Assembly: GCA_030698665.1 (NCBI GenBank)
Contig: JAUYMI010000021.1
Location: forward strand, 1-48,567
Direction: 5' to 3'
Source of the DNA: a bacterium
GTDB taxonomy: Bacteria > Patescibacteriota > Minisyncoccia > Minisyncoccales > UBA10102
Length of the DNA: 48,567 nucleotides
The notes beneath the pieces were generated by a model. It searched no databases. It saw nothing but the letters and a program-made list of their open reading frames with translations, and was not told where the DNA came from. The translations under genes and the position numbers were made by a program. Shown here piece by piece: positions 39,149 to 47,638 of this stretch. Position 1 is the stretch's first letter. Each line of letters opens with the position of its first letter.

Positions 39149-41188
39149 ATGATATTCTCATACTCCTGGCTTCAAGAGTTGGTTTCCTCAAAGCTTCCTG
39201 TTCCATCAGAGCTTGCCGATGTGCTCAACGCCCATGCTTTTGAGGTGGAAGAAGTAGAGAAGAGGGGGGGTGAGTGGCTGCTCAATCTCTCGGTGCTTCC
39301 GAACAGGGCGGGGGAGTGCACGAATCATCTCGGCATGGCGCGGGAGATAGCGGCTATTCTCAAGAGTGGGCTCAAGATGCCCCCACTGCTTCCTATGCGG
39401 ACTCAGAAAGGGAGCCTAGCTCCTTTGGAGGTGAGCGTTAGGGATCTGGAGCTTGTGCCTCGCTATGCTGCCTTTGTTGTTGAGGGAGTGGAAGGTAAGG
39501 ACTCTCCTGCCTGGATGAAAAAACGCCTGGAGCTGGTGGGAGTCAACTCAATCAACGCGCTCGTGGACATTTCAAACTACGTTATGCTCGAGATGGGTCA
39601 GCCCCTCCATGTCTTTGACTATGATGAGATCCGTGGAGGAATCATGCGCTTAAAGAAGGTCCAGGAGGGTGAGGAGATTGCGACCCTGGAGGGCGGGATA
39701 CACAGGCTTCCTGCGGGCACTTTGGTGATTGAGGACGCAGAGCGCCTCATTGACTTGGCGGGCATTAAGGGAGGAGCTGTGAGCGGGGTTTCTCAAGGAA
39801 CCCGCAACGTGGTCTTTCAAGCAGCAACTTTTGAGAAGTTCTTCATGTACGCCTCCCGAAAGCGCATCGGGCTGGAGACTCCGGCCGCTGTGCTGTATGG
39901 GTATGGCATTGATCCGAATCTTGCGGATGAAGCCCTGGCGCGTACGGCCTCACTGCTGAGGGAACTCGGAGTCGGGGGGAAGATCGTTCAAAACATAGAT
40001 ATCTACCCCAAAAAAATCCGACCCCGAAAGATTGCTCTTGAACTTGAACGAGTCAACTCCCTGCTTGGCAAGAAGGTGCCTGAGGGAGAGGCCATGGGAA
40101 TCCTCAAACGCCTGGGTTTTTCTTGTACCAAGAAGGGGCCTGGGCGCTTTGCGGTTGAGGTGCCGACAAGGCGGCAAGACGTTCAGCTTCCAGAGGATCT
40201 CATTGAAGAGATAGGAAGGATCTCGGGGTATGAAAACATATTTCCTCAGCTTCCAACCGAGTACCTGATTCCTCCAGAGCCGAACGAGCGCCTTTTGCTT
40301 GAGGAGGACTCTAGGGACGTTCTCAGAGAGGCCGGCTTCACTGAAACCTATGGGTATTCGTTCATTGGCGAGAAGGATCTTTCGCTCTTTGCCTATACGA
40401 GCGAGGAAGCCGAAGGTTTGGCTGAGGTGGAAAACCCGATAAGTTCCGAGTATCGGTACCTCAGGGACTCACTTTTACCAAATCAGCTTCGCGCCCTCGC
40501 CCAGAACGTAGCACACGGGAGACAAGGTGTCCGGTTCTTTGAGGCTGGGACGTCTTTTGCCAGGATGGGCGAGAAGTTCTCAGAGCGCCGCTTGCTTGCC
40601 GGAGTCCTTCAAGGGGATGCTTTCTTTGAGGCCAAGGGTGTCGTTGATTTTCTACTGGAACGCCTGGGATCTGAGGAGGCCTGGTATGATACTTCAAATC
40701 AGGCACCTTCCTTCGGCCCCCAGGGTTTATGGGACAACGACAGATCAGCTGAGATCAAGATCGCAGGCAGGAGAATCGGATTTGTTGGAAGTCTCTCAGC
40801 TCAGATAGCTGCCAGACTGAAGATTCCAAGAGCTGCCATGTTTGAGCTGGACACGGAGATGCTTGGTGAGATCGCAAACACGGAGACAGAATACCACGAG
40901 CCCTCAAAGTTCCCCTCGGTGCTTCGCGACATTGCCGTGTTCGTGCCCCACGACGTGAAGGTTGCTGACGTTTTGAACGTGATGGAGCCAGCCGGAGGGG
41001 AATTGGTAGCTGACATAGATCTTTTTGACCTGTATGATGCAGAGGAGCTTGGAGAGGGGAGAAAGAGCATGGCCTTCCACATTACCTTTCAGTCGCAAGA
41101 AAGGACCTTGAAAGGCAGCGAGGTGGATCAGGCAGAATCGGCGATGAGGGAGGCATTGAAGGCAAACCCGGAGTGGGAAGTGAGATAA
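39149..41188 (+). CDS. pheT: Phenylalanine--tRNA ligase beta subunit, short form
   Basis: 679 aa against ~795 in E. coli. The N-terminal EMAP/Arc1p-like tRNA-binding domain is missing: after LNAHAFEVEEVE the protein goes directly into LLNLSVLPNRAGECTNHLGMAREIAAI. The B3/B4 editing domain (NALVDISNYVMLEMGQPLHVFDYD), B5 (RPRKIALELERVNSLLG), the core and the C-terminal anticodon-binding domain (FPSVLRDIAVFVPHDVKVADVLNVM) are present. This form is known from other reduced bacteria. Confidence 0.95.
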   Translation: MIFSYSWLQELVSSKLPVPSELADVLNAHAFEVEEVEKRGGEWLLNLSVLPNRAGECTNHLGMAREIAAILKSGLKMPPLLPMRTQKGSLAPLEVSVRDLELVPRYAAFVVEGVEGKDSPAWMKKRLELVGVNSINALVDISNYVMLEMGQPLHVFDYDEIRGGIMRLKKVQEGEEIATLEGGIHRLPAGTLVIEDAERLIDLAGIKGGAVSGVSQGTRNVVFQAATFEKFFMYASRKRIGLETPAAVLYGYGIDPNLADEALARTASLLRELGVGGKIVQNIDIYPKKIRPRKIALELERVNSLLGKKVPEGEAMGILKRLGFSCTKKGPGRFAVEVPTRRQDVQLPEDLIEEIGRISGYENIFPQLPTEYLIPPEPNERLLLEEDSRDVLREAGFTETYGYSFIGEKDLSLFAYTSEEAEGLAEVENPISSEYRYLRDSLLPNQLRALAQNVAHGRQGVRFFEAGTSFARMGEKFSERRLLAGVLQGDAFFEAKGVVDFLLERLGSEEAWYDTSNQAPSFGPQGLWDNDRSAEIKIAGRRIGFVGSLSAQIAARLKIPRAAMFELDTEMLGEIANTETEYHEPSKFPSVLRDIAVFVPHDVKVADVLNVMEPAGGELVADIDLFDLYDAEELGEGRKSMAFHITFQSQERTLKGSEVDQAESAMREALKANPEWEVR

Positions 41189-41199
41189 TTCATACGCAT

Positions 41200-43197
41200 A
41201 TGCCAAAAAAGACAGAACAAGAAGGGTACGGAGCAAAGGATATTTACGTATTGGAGGGCTTGGATCCCGTGCGCAAGCGCCCCGGCATGTATATTGGCTC
41301 CACGGGGTCTGACGGGCTTCACCATCTCATCTGGGAGGTTGTGGACAACGGGCTGGATGAGGCGATGGCGGGGTACGCAAAGCATATTGTCGTGCGCCTT
41401 CTGCCAGAGGATGTCGTTGAGGTCTCAGATGACGGGAGAGGGATCCCGGTGGACACGCATCCCCAGACAAAAAAGTCCGCCCTGGAAACTGTGATGACAA
41501 CCCTTCACGCGGGCGCAAAGTTCGGAGGGAAGGCCTACCAGGTGTCGGGTGGCCTGCACGGCGTCGGAGTCTCCGTGGTGAACGCCCTTTCAACGCACCT
41601 GAAGGCCGAGGTGTGCCGTGACGGCGTGCTCTACGAACAGGAGTATGAGAGAGGCAAGCCAAAGAGCAAGCTCAAAAAGAATGGGAAGTGCGGAGAGACG
41701 GGGACCAAGATTACTTTCTCTCCTGATCATGAGATATTCAAAGAAACCACTTTTGACGTCAAGAGCATCCTGCATCACCTGCGCCAGCAGGCGTACCTTT
41801 CCGCCGGTGTCAGGATTATGGTCGTGGACGCCAGGGTTAGCCCTCATCGTTCCTACACCTTCTACTTTGAGGGCGGATTGGCTTCGTACGTGAAGCATTT
41901 GACTCGCGGAGTTCAGGCAAAACACGAGAACGTCTTTTTCGTTTCAGGCGAGAAAGACGACATGAAGGTTGAGGTCGCTTTCCGGTACACACAAGAATAT
42001 GAGGTGTATGAGGAAGGATTCGCAAACAACATCCATACGGGCGAAGGAGGCACGCATGTTACGGGGTTCCGGGCTGCTTTGACGAGAACGCTCAATGAGT
42101 ACGCCAAAAAGAATAACTTCCTCAAGGGAGAGGAAGCCCTGACGGGAGAGGATATCAGAGAAGGTCTCACCGCCGTGGTTTCAGTCAAGCTGAGAGACCC
42201 TCAATTTGAGGGGCAGACGAAGGCCAAGCTCGGGAATCCGGAGGCCAAGGCCGCGGTAGAGTCCGTAACCGCCTCAGCATTGGAGGACTACTTGGAGCGC
42301 AACGCGCATGACGCCCGGGCCATCATGGAAAAGTGTCTTCTTGCTTCAAAGGCGAGGAAGGCCGCAAAGGCCGCGCGGCAGACGGTTCTGCGCAAGGGGA
42401 TACTGGAAGGATTAGCCCTCCCAGGCAAGTTGGCTGACTGCGCCTCTCGGGATCCCGAGGATTCAGAACTTTACATTGTGGAGGGGGATTCGGCGGGAGG
42501 TACGGCAAAGCAGGGAAGAGACCGACGCTTTCAGGCGATCCTTCCCTTGAGGGGCAAGATCCTCAACGTGGAGCGTGCCCGCTTAGACAAGATTCTCACT
42601 TCAAATGAGATCAAGTCCCTGATCATTGCCATCGGAGCCGCTATCGCAGAGGACTTTGACATTGAGAAGGTCAGGTATCAGCGTATCATCATCATGACGG
42701 ACGCTGACGTGGACGGGGCCCACATTCGCGCACTTCTTCTCACGCTATTTTACCGATACTTTAAGCCCATTATCGAGAAGGGATATCTGTACATCGCCCA
42801 GCCTCCTCTGTATATGATTCAGGCTGGCAAGCGTGTTGAGTACGCTTACACGGAGGCCGACAAGGAAGAGATTCTCTCAAGTATCGCCAGAGAGAAGAAA
42901 GGGATTGTTCCAAAAACCGCAAAGAAAACCCGTGTGGTAAAGAAAGAAGAGGGAGAGGAGGGGTCGGTGGAGGTTGCCGGAGTCAAGCTTCAGAGGTACA
43001 AAGGATTGGGAGAGATGAATGCGGACCAGCTGTGGGAGACCACTATGAATCCAGCCAACAGAGTGCTTCTGAGAGTGGGTATTGAGGACGTCAAGGAGGC
43101 CGACAAAACGTTTGACGTGCTCATGGGGGACGAGGTTCAGCCGAGAAAGAAGTTTATCCAGGCGCACGCCAACCAGGTGAAGAATCTTGACATTTAG
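41200..43197 (+). CDS. gyrB: DNA gyrase subunit B
   Basis: 665 aa from ATG 41200 (MPKKTEQEGYGAKDIYVLEGLDPVRKRPGMYIG). GHKL ATPase part (EVVDNGLDEAMAG, DGRGIPVD, GLHGVGVSVVNAL), transducer, and TOPRIM domain (EGDSAGGTAKQGRDRRFQAILPLRGKILNVE and TDADVDGAHIRALLLTLFYR), ending in YKGLGEMNADQLWETTMNP. The insert typical of E. coli GyrB is absent. ParE is the alternative, but QAILPLRGKILNVE and the single copy fit GyrB. Start at 41173 would overlap pheT. Confidence 0.93.
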   Translation: MPKKTEQEGYGAKDIYVLEGLDPVRKRPGMYIGSTGSDGLHHLIWEVVDNGLDEAMAGYAKHIVVRLLPEDVVEVSDDGRGIPVDTHPQTKKSALETVMTTLHAGAKFGGKAYQVSGGLHGVGVSVVNALSTHLKAEVCRDGVLYEQEYERGKPKSKLKKNGKCGETGTKITFSPDHEIFKETTFDVKSILHHLRQQAYLSAGVRIMVVDARVSPHRSYTFYFEGGLASYVKHLTRGVQAKHENVFFVSGEKDDMKVEVAFRYTQEYEVYEEGFANNIHTGEGGTHVTGFRAALTRTLNEYAKKNNFLKGEEALTGEDIREGLTAVVSVKLRDPQFEGQTKAKLGNPEAKAAVESVTASALEDYLERNAHDARAIMEKCLLASKARKAAKAARQTVLRKGILEGLALPGKLADCASRDPEDSELYIVEGDSAGGTAKQGRDRRFQAILPLRGKILNVERARLDKILTSNEIKSLIIAIGAAIAEDFDIEKVRYQRIIIMTDADVDGAHIRALLLTLFYRYFKPIIEKGYLYIAQPPLYMIQAGKRVEYAYTEADKEEILSSIAREKKGIVPKTAKKTRVVKKEEGEEGSVEVAGVKLQRYKGLGEMNADQLWETTMNPANRVLLRVGIEDVKEADKTFDVLMGDEVQPRKKFIQAHANQVKNLDI

Positions 43198-43215
43198 CAT
43201 GCCTTTGCGTATGAT
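43187..43215 (+). promoter_or_regulatory. Promoter of secE-nusG-rplK-dcd, inside the gyrB end
   Basis: Consensus TTGACA (43187-43192, in the last codons of gyrB), 17-bp spacer, TATGAT (43210-43215). The predicted start near 43222 is directly in front of a terminator-like hairpin. Confidence 0.75.
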
Positions 43216-43223
43216 GGGACTGT

Positions 43224-43241
43224 AGCCCCGCGGGCTTTTTT
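43224..43241 (+). terminator. Hairpin with T-run between gyrB and secE
   Basis: AGCCC (43224-43228) / GGGCT (43232-43236), loop CGC, followed by TTTTTT in total. It can end gyrB transcripts. For transcripts starting at about 43222 the hairpin would be at the very 5' end. Confidence 0.7.
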
Positions 43242-43247
43242 AGATCC

Positions 43248-43430
43248 ATGGTCAACATCCTTGTTTTTCTCAAAGAGGTGCGGCTGGAGGCAAAACGGGT
43301 CAACTGGCCCCTGATGCCCGAGGTCGTGAGGAACACGGTGACGGTACTCGCCATCACCTTGTTTGCGGCCGCATTTCTGGGGCTCGTTGACTTTGTCTTC
43401 ACCCGAGTTTTGAACGTCTTTATCTTTTAA
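43248..43430 (+). CDS. secE: Protein translocase subunit SecE
   Basis: 60 aa, the single-helix bacterial form: KEVRLEAKRVNWPLMPEVVRNTVTVLAIT amphipathic and conserved segment, then the transmembrane helix. It clamps SecY in the translocon. Standing before nusG and rplK is the usual order. No Shine-Dalgarno is obvious. Confidence 0.95.
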   Translation: MVNILVFLKEVRLEAKRVNWPLMPEVVRNTVTVLAITLFAAAFLGLVDFVFTRVLNVFIF

Positions 43431-43437
43431 TATCCAT

Positions 43438-43983
43438 ATGGCAAAGCAGCAACTCTCTCAGGAACGCAACTGGTACGTCATTCATACCTACTCAGGGTAT
43501 GAGGACGCCGTTGCCCGAAACCTCAAGCAGCGCATTGAGTCTTTGGGCATGGAAGACAAGATCTTCAGTGTCTTGGTTCCCAAGGAAAAAAAGATTAAGA
43601 TAAAGAATGGCAAGCGCAAGGTTGTGGAAGAGAAGGTCTACCCAGGGTACGTGCTGGTGGAGATGATCGTGACGGACGACTCCTGGTATGTGGTGCGCAA
43701 CACTCCGAACGTGACGGGGTTTGTGGGATCGGGCACCACGCCCGTTCCCGTTTCCACAGAGGAGATTGACGTGTTAAAGCGCCGCATGGGAGCTGACACG
43801 CCGCAGTATGAAATTGAGGTTGAGGAGGGGGACGGCGTCAAGATTGTGGATGGCCCTTTCAAGGACTTTGACGGAAAGATTTCTGAGGTGGATAGGGAGC
43901 GGGGAAAGGTGAAGGTGCTTGTCTCTATGTTCGGAAGAGATACGCCCGTGGAACTGGATTCTTTGCAGATAAAGAAGCTGTAA
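43438..43983 (+). CDS. nusG: Transcription antitermination factor NusG
   Basis: 181 aa. NGN domain (NWYVIHTYSGYEDAVARNLKQRIESLGM, VYPGYVLVEMIVTDDSWYVVRNTPNVTGFVGSG) and the KOW domain near the end (GDGVKIVDGPFKDFDGKISEVDRERGKVKVLVSMFGRDTPVEL). It binds elongating RNA polymerase and links it to ribosome or Rho. Seven bp after secE. Confidence 0.97.
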   Translation: MAKQQLSQERNWYVIHTYSGYEDAVARNLKQRIESLGMEDKIFSVLVPKEKKIKIKNGKRKVVEEKVYPGYVLVEMIVTDDSWYVVRNTPNVTGFVGSGTTPVPVSTEEIDVLKRRMGADTPQYEIEVEEGDGVKIVDGPFKDFDGKISEVDRERGKVKVLVSMFGRDTPVELDSLQIKKL

Positions 43984-43990
43984 TATTACC

Positions 43991-44416
43991 ATGGCAAAAA
44001 AGATCATCGCTGTTATCAAGGTTCACATCCCGGCCGGACAGGCGACTCCGGCTCCTCCAATCGGACCCGCCTTGGCCTCGCACGGGGTCAACATCGGGGA
44101 GTTCTGCCAGAAGTTCAACGAGCAGACAAAGGACAGGCAGGGATTTAAGATTCCCACGGAGATTTTCGTACACGAGGACCGTACATACACCTTCAAGCTC
44201 CATCAGCCCACAGCAGCTCAGCTCCTGCGCACGATGGCCGGAATTGAGAAGGGATCGGGAGAGCCAAATAAAAAGAAGGTTGGAATCCTGACACGCTCCC
44301 AGCTTGGGCAGATCGCTACCCAGAAGATGGAGGATATGAACACTAAGGATATTCAGCAGGCCGTGCGCACGCTGGAGGGGACCGCAAAGAACATGGGTAT
44401 TGAAGTACAGCAATGA
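43991..44416 (+). CDS. rplK: 50S ribosomal protein L11
   Basis: 141 aa, standard length. VKVHIPAGQATPAPPIGPALASHGVNIGEFCQKFNEQT and the C-terminal rRNA-binding domain with MEDMNTKDIQQAVRTLEGTAKNMGIEV. Part of the GTPase-associated centre. In most bacteria rplA (L1) follows; here it is dcd, with a 4-bp overlap. Confidence 0.97.
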   Translation: MAKKIIAVIKVHIPAGQATPAPPIGPALASHGVNIGEFCQKFNEQTKDRQGFKIPTEIFVHEDRTYTFKLHQPTAAQLLRTMAGIEKGSGEPNKKKVGILTRSQLGQIATQKMEDMNTKDIQQAVRTLEGTAKNMGIEVQQ

Positions 44417-44991
44417 TTCTCTCTGACCGGGACATCAAGGCGTACATTCAGGAAGGGAAGATAGAGGTCTTCCCGAGGCCTGACTTTGAGAAACAGCTTG
44501 GGCCGTGCTCTTTGGATTTGCACCTCGGGAATATCTTTAAAACCTTCAAGCCTTCCCAGTATCCGTACTTGGATCTCAAGCGCGACATCTCAATTGAGAA
44601 GCTCATGGAAGAGGTGCACGTGGCAGAGGACGGAGGCGCCTTCATTTTGCAGCCTAAGGGCTTTGTCCTGGCTGTTACGAGAGAGGCCTTCACCCTCCCG
44701 GACGATATCATGGGACGCTTGGACGGAAGGAGCTCTTTGGGGAGGCTGGGTATCGTGGTTCACTCAACCGCGGCCCGTTTTGACCCGGGATGGAAGGGCA
44801 AGGCCGTCATGGAGCTCGGAAATCTCGGCATCATGCCCGTGGTGCTGTATTCTGGCATGAGGATTGCCGCCCTTACCTTTGAGACGCTCTCCTCTCCCTC
44901 CGAGGTTCCGTACGGAAAAAAAGAGAGCCATAAGTATTCCTCTCAGGACTCGCCTCAGGCGAGTAAGATTGATAAGGAGATCAAGGAGTAG
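44413..44991 (+). CDS. dcd: dCTP deaminase
   Basis: 192 aa. Deaminates dCTP to dUTP in the dTMP pathway. Signature RSSLGR at 106-111, HSTAARFDPGWKGKAVMEL with the catalytic Glu E134, and the C-terminal KYSSQDSPQASKIDKE, which fits the tail seen in Dcd (E. coli: KY...GAVASRIDKD). A separate dUTPase is not seen; whether this is the bifunctional form cannot be told. Its stop codon is 3 bp from that of the convergent thyA. Confidence 0.92.
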   Translation: MILSDRDIKAYIQEGKIEVFPRPDFEKQLGPCSLDLHLGNIFKTFKPSQYPYLDLKRDISIEKLMEEVHVAEDGGAFILQPKGFVLAVTREAFTLPDDIMGRLDGRSSLGRLGIVVHSTAARFDPGWKGKAVMELGNLGIMPVVLYSGMRIAALTFETLSSPSEVPYGKKESHKYSSQDSPQASKIDKEIKE

Positions 44992-44994
44992 ATT

Positions 44995-45933
44995 CTAGAA
45001 TCCGCCGACCACCGTAATCTCCCCCTTGATGGGGGGATAGGGGTCGTAGCCAACAATCTCAAAGTCCTCTGGCACAAAGGCGTCCACGTCTTTTTTGTTT
45101 GGGTTGATCTTCATGATGGGGAAGGGGCGGGGCTCCCTGGACATCTGTTCTTTCACCTGGTCATAGTGGTTGCCGTAGATGTGCACGTCTCCGAAGGTAT
45201 GCACAAAATCCCCGGGCTCGTATCCCGTCACCTGGGCTATGATGAGAGTGAGGAGGGCGTAGCTTGCGATGTTGAAGGGGACTCCGAGGAACATGTCAGC
45301 TGATCTTTGGTAGAGCTGGCAGTTGAGTTTTCCGTCTGCCACGTTGAAGTGAAAGAAGGTGTGGCATGGGGGAATTGCCATGGATTTGCCCGGGAGCGCC
45401 ATTTCGTAGATAAACTCCGGGTTCCATGCCGAAACCACGTAGTGCTTGCGGTCAGGATGCGACTTGAGCTTTGAGATGACCCAGGCTAGCTGGTCAATCT
45501 CTCGTCCGTCAGAGGTTTTCCACTTTCTCCACTGGCGCCCGTAGACAGGACCAAGTTCTCCCCATTCTTTTGCAAACTCCTCATCCTCCTTTATCTTTTG
45601 AGCGAACTCTTCCTGTGCCATCTCGGGAACCTTGCCTTCCTCGGCCGCCTTTTTGTATGGCTTGTACGCCCAGTCATCCCAGATATGAACGTTGTTGTCT
45701 ACTAAGTACTTGATGTTGGAGTCGCCCTTGAGGAACCAGAGGAGCTCTGTGACGATGCCGCGCAAAAACACCTTCTTTGTGGTGAGCAGAGGGAAGCCCG
45801 CAGAGAGAGGAAAGCGCATCTGACGCCCAAACACCGACTTTATCTCAATGCCGGTGTTGAACTCGTGCTTGATTGCCCCATTGTCCAGGATGTCGGATAG
45901 GAGCTCCAGGTATTGGTACTCTGGGTGCTTCAT
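44995..45933 (-). CDS. thyA: Thymidylate synthase, ThyA type
   Basis: 312 aa. Converts dUMP and methylene-THF to dTMP and DHF. Catalytic Cys C190 in [55 protein letters not shown], and the substrate-binding [21 protein letters not shown]. An extra charged segment at about 92-125 makes it longer than the 264-aa E. coli enzyme. Convergent with dcd and divergent from the pilin operon, whose last visible gene is DHFR, its partner. Confidence 0.96.
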   Translation of the reverse strand: MKHPEYQYLELLSDILDNGAIKHEFNTGIEIKSVFGRQMRFPLSAGFPLLTTKKVFLRGIVTELLWFLKGDSNIKYLVDNNVHIWDDWAYKPYKKAAEEGKVPEMAQEEFAQKIKEDEEFAKEWGELGPVYGRQWRKWKTSDGREIDQLAWVISKLKSHPDRKHYVVSAWNPEFIYEMALPGKSMAIPPCHTFFHFNVADGKLNCQLYQRSADMFLGVPFNIASYALLTLIIAQVTGYEPGDFVHTFGDVHIYGNHYDQVKEQMSREPRPFPIMKINPNKKDVDAFVPEDFEIVGYDPYPPIKGEITVVGGF

Positions 45934-45940
45934 ACATGAT

Positions 45941-45953
45941 AGTATACCATAAT
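45941..45953. promoter_or_regulatory. Back-to-back -10 boxes of thyA (-) and the pilin operon (+)
   Basis: On the minus strand TGGTATACT (TATACT at 45941-45946) lies 7 bp before the thyA ATG; on the plus strand CATAAT (45948-45953) lies 6 bp before the pilin ATG (45960). The two boxes are separated by one base, so the two promoters must exclude each other. -35 boxes are weak on both sides. Confidence 0.65.
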
Positions 45954-45959
45954 CTGAGC

Positions 45960-46793
45960 ATGCACAGGAAGCTACATAACGAATCGGCCTTTACGCTCAT
46001 TGAGCTTCTTGTTGTTATAGCTATCATAGGCCTCCTATCTTCTATTGTCTTGGTCAATCTTCAAGGGACACGACAGAGGGGAAGAGAGGCCGCAGGCAAG
46101 CAGTTTTCCTCTTCTCTCCAGAACGCCCTGGGCTCTGAAGCTATGGGCATCTGGAGACTTGATGAGGGATCCGGCACGACGGTGTATGACAACGCAGGGT
46201 ATGGGAACAACGGAACGCTCACCAATGGACCCGTGTGGCAGACAGAAGCCCAGTGCGGGCTGGGGCTTGGATCATGCCTGCTTTTTGATGGGAGCGATGA
46301 CTATGTAAATCTGGATACAGATGCCATGAATGGCCTCAACGACTTCACGGTTTCCTATTGGATGAAGACAAGTGACACAACCAAGGCAGGAACAGCAATT
46401 CACGCAACCAATACCGGAAACAATGAATTTATTCCATACAACTATAGAAGTCTGCAAGTGTATGTAAAAGATACTGTTTGGTCAACAGGAGAGGCATTGA
46501 ATAATGGCAACTGGAGATTTATAGCGATAACAAGAAATGGCACAACAGGCAAAGTAGAGCTTTTTGTTGATGGAGCGCTGGAAGGCTCTTCCACTCTTGC
46601 TGCTGGTTCTTTGAATGTAGGGGGATGCTTGGTGTTAGGACAGGAGCAAGACGCTGTTTGCGGAGGATTTGACACAACGCAAGCATTTTTGGGATTGCTT
46701 GACGATGTGCGCATTTACGCTACCGATCTTACTCTAGCCAAAATCCAGCAGCTGTATGCTGAAGGAATACAACGTCATCTAGCTGAGCAATGA
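45960..46793 (+). CDS. LamG-domain prepilin, copy 1
   Basis: 277 aa from ATG 45960 ([19 protein letters not shown]); upstream starts overlap the promoter. Type IV prepilin N-terminus with [18 protein letters not shown]; the residue before the cut is Ala rather than Gly. After [22 protein letters not shown] a concanavalin/LamG-like domain begins ([78 protein letters not shown]). Such domains often bind glycans. The middle part is AT-richer than its neighbours. Overlaps copy 2 by 4 bp. Confidence 0.88.
   Translation: MHRKLHNESAFTLIELLVVIAIIGLLSSIVLVNLQGTRQRGREAAGKQFSSSLQNALGSEAMGIWRLDEGSGTTVYDNAGYGNNGTLTNGPVWQTEAQCGLGLGSCLLFDGSDDYVNLDTDAMNGLNDFTVSYWMKTSDTTKAGTAIHATNTGNNEFIPYNYRSLQVYVKDTVWSTGEALNNGNWRFIAITRNGTTGKVELFVDGALEGSSTLAAGSLNVGGCLVLGQEQDAVCGGFDTTQAFLGLLDDVRIYATDLTLAKIQQLYAEGIQRHLAEQ
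46149..46182 (+). repeat. 34-bp direct repeat, first copy (in LamG-prepilin 1)
   Basis: Identical to 46961-46994 in the next gene, at the start of the LamG part (codes for [11 protein letters not shown]). Differences set in on both sides. Confidence 0.9.
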
Positions 46794-47638
46794 AGAAAGG
46801 ATTCACTCTCATCGAGCTCCTGGTAGTTATAGCTATCATCGGTCTTTTGGCTTCCATTGTCTTGGTTAACCTGCAGGGAACACGTGGGCGAGGCAGAGTG
46901 GCAGCAGGCAAGCAGTTTGCCTCTTCCCTCCAGCATACCCTTGGAGATCAGGCAGTCGGAATCTGGAGACTTGATGAGGGATCCGGCACGACGGCGTACG
47001 ACAACGCAGGATATTCCAACAACGGCACCTTGACTGGCGGTCCCACATGGAAGACGGAGAGCGAGTGCGGGTTGGGGCTTGGATCGTGCCTTGACTTCAA
47101 CGGTACGACTGCCTATATCAACGCCGGAAATTCAAGCACGCTTGATCTCACGGATCAGTTCACTGTTTCAGCATGGGTCTACGCCAGAACCGGACCAGCG
47201 AGTCAGGGAAGAACCGTTGCCAGCAGGTATAAGTATCTGACGGGGCTTGATACAGGGTGGAACTTTGGGGCCGTGTGGACAACCCCCGATTTTAGCTTTC
47301 AGGTTCATGATGGTGCTGGAAACAATAAGTATGCAACATATTCAAACTACTACGTCACTCAACTGAACCAGTGGAACCATATGGTGGCGGTGTACAAGGC
47401 CTCTCAGTATATAGAGCTTTATATGAACGGCCAGCGGGTTGCGAACAGCACCACGGTCATTCCTGTAATCTCCTATACTCTTTCCAACCCAGTGACCATA
47501 GGACGAAGAAGCGGAGATGCGCAGTCGTACTTTGACGGCATGATTGACGATGTCGCGATCTATGCCTCAGCCCTCACCACAGCTGAGATCCAACAACTCT
47601 ACGCTGAAGGAAGAGAAAAGCACCTCGCTGAACAATGA
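46790..47638 (+). CDS. LamG-domain prepilin, copy 2
   Basis: 282 aa. MKKG then [18 protein letters not shown]: a standard Gly before the prepilin peptidase cut. Body as in copy 1: [110 protein letters not shown]. The first half is close to copy 1 and the second half diverges, as expected for binding loops under change. Starts in the stop of copy 1. Confidence 0.9.
   Translation: MKKGFTLIELLVVIAIIGLLASIVLVNLQGTRGRGRVAAGKQFASSLQHTLGDQAVGIWRLDEGSGTTAYDNAGYSNNGTLTGGPTWKTESECGLGLGSCLDFNGTTAYINAGNSSTLDLTDQFTVSAWVYARTGPASQGRTVASRYKYLTGLDTGWNFGAVWTTPDFSFQVHDGAGNNKYATYSNYYVTQLNQWNHMVAVYKASQYIELYMNGQRVANSTTVIPVISYTLSNPVTIGRRSGDAQSYFDGMIDDVAIYASALTTAEIQQLYAEGREKHLAEQ
46961..46994 (+). repeat. 34-bp direct repeat, second copy (in LamG-prepilin 2)
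   Basis: Second copy of the block at 46149-46182, 812 bp downstream of the first. It could support recombination between the two genes. Confidence 0.9.

Noticed and set aside
44948-44964. ACTCGCC/GGCGAGT hairpin in the dcd end as terminator
   Set aside because: Stem is good but no T-run follows and it lies within coding sequence.
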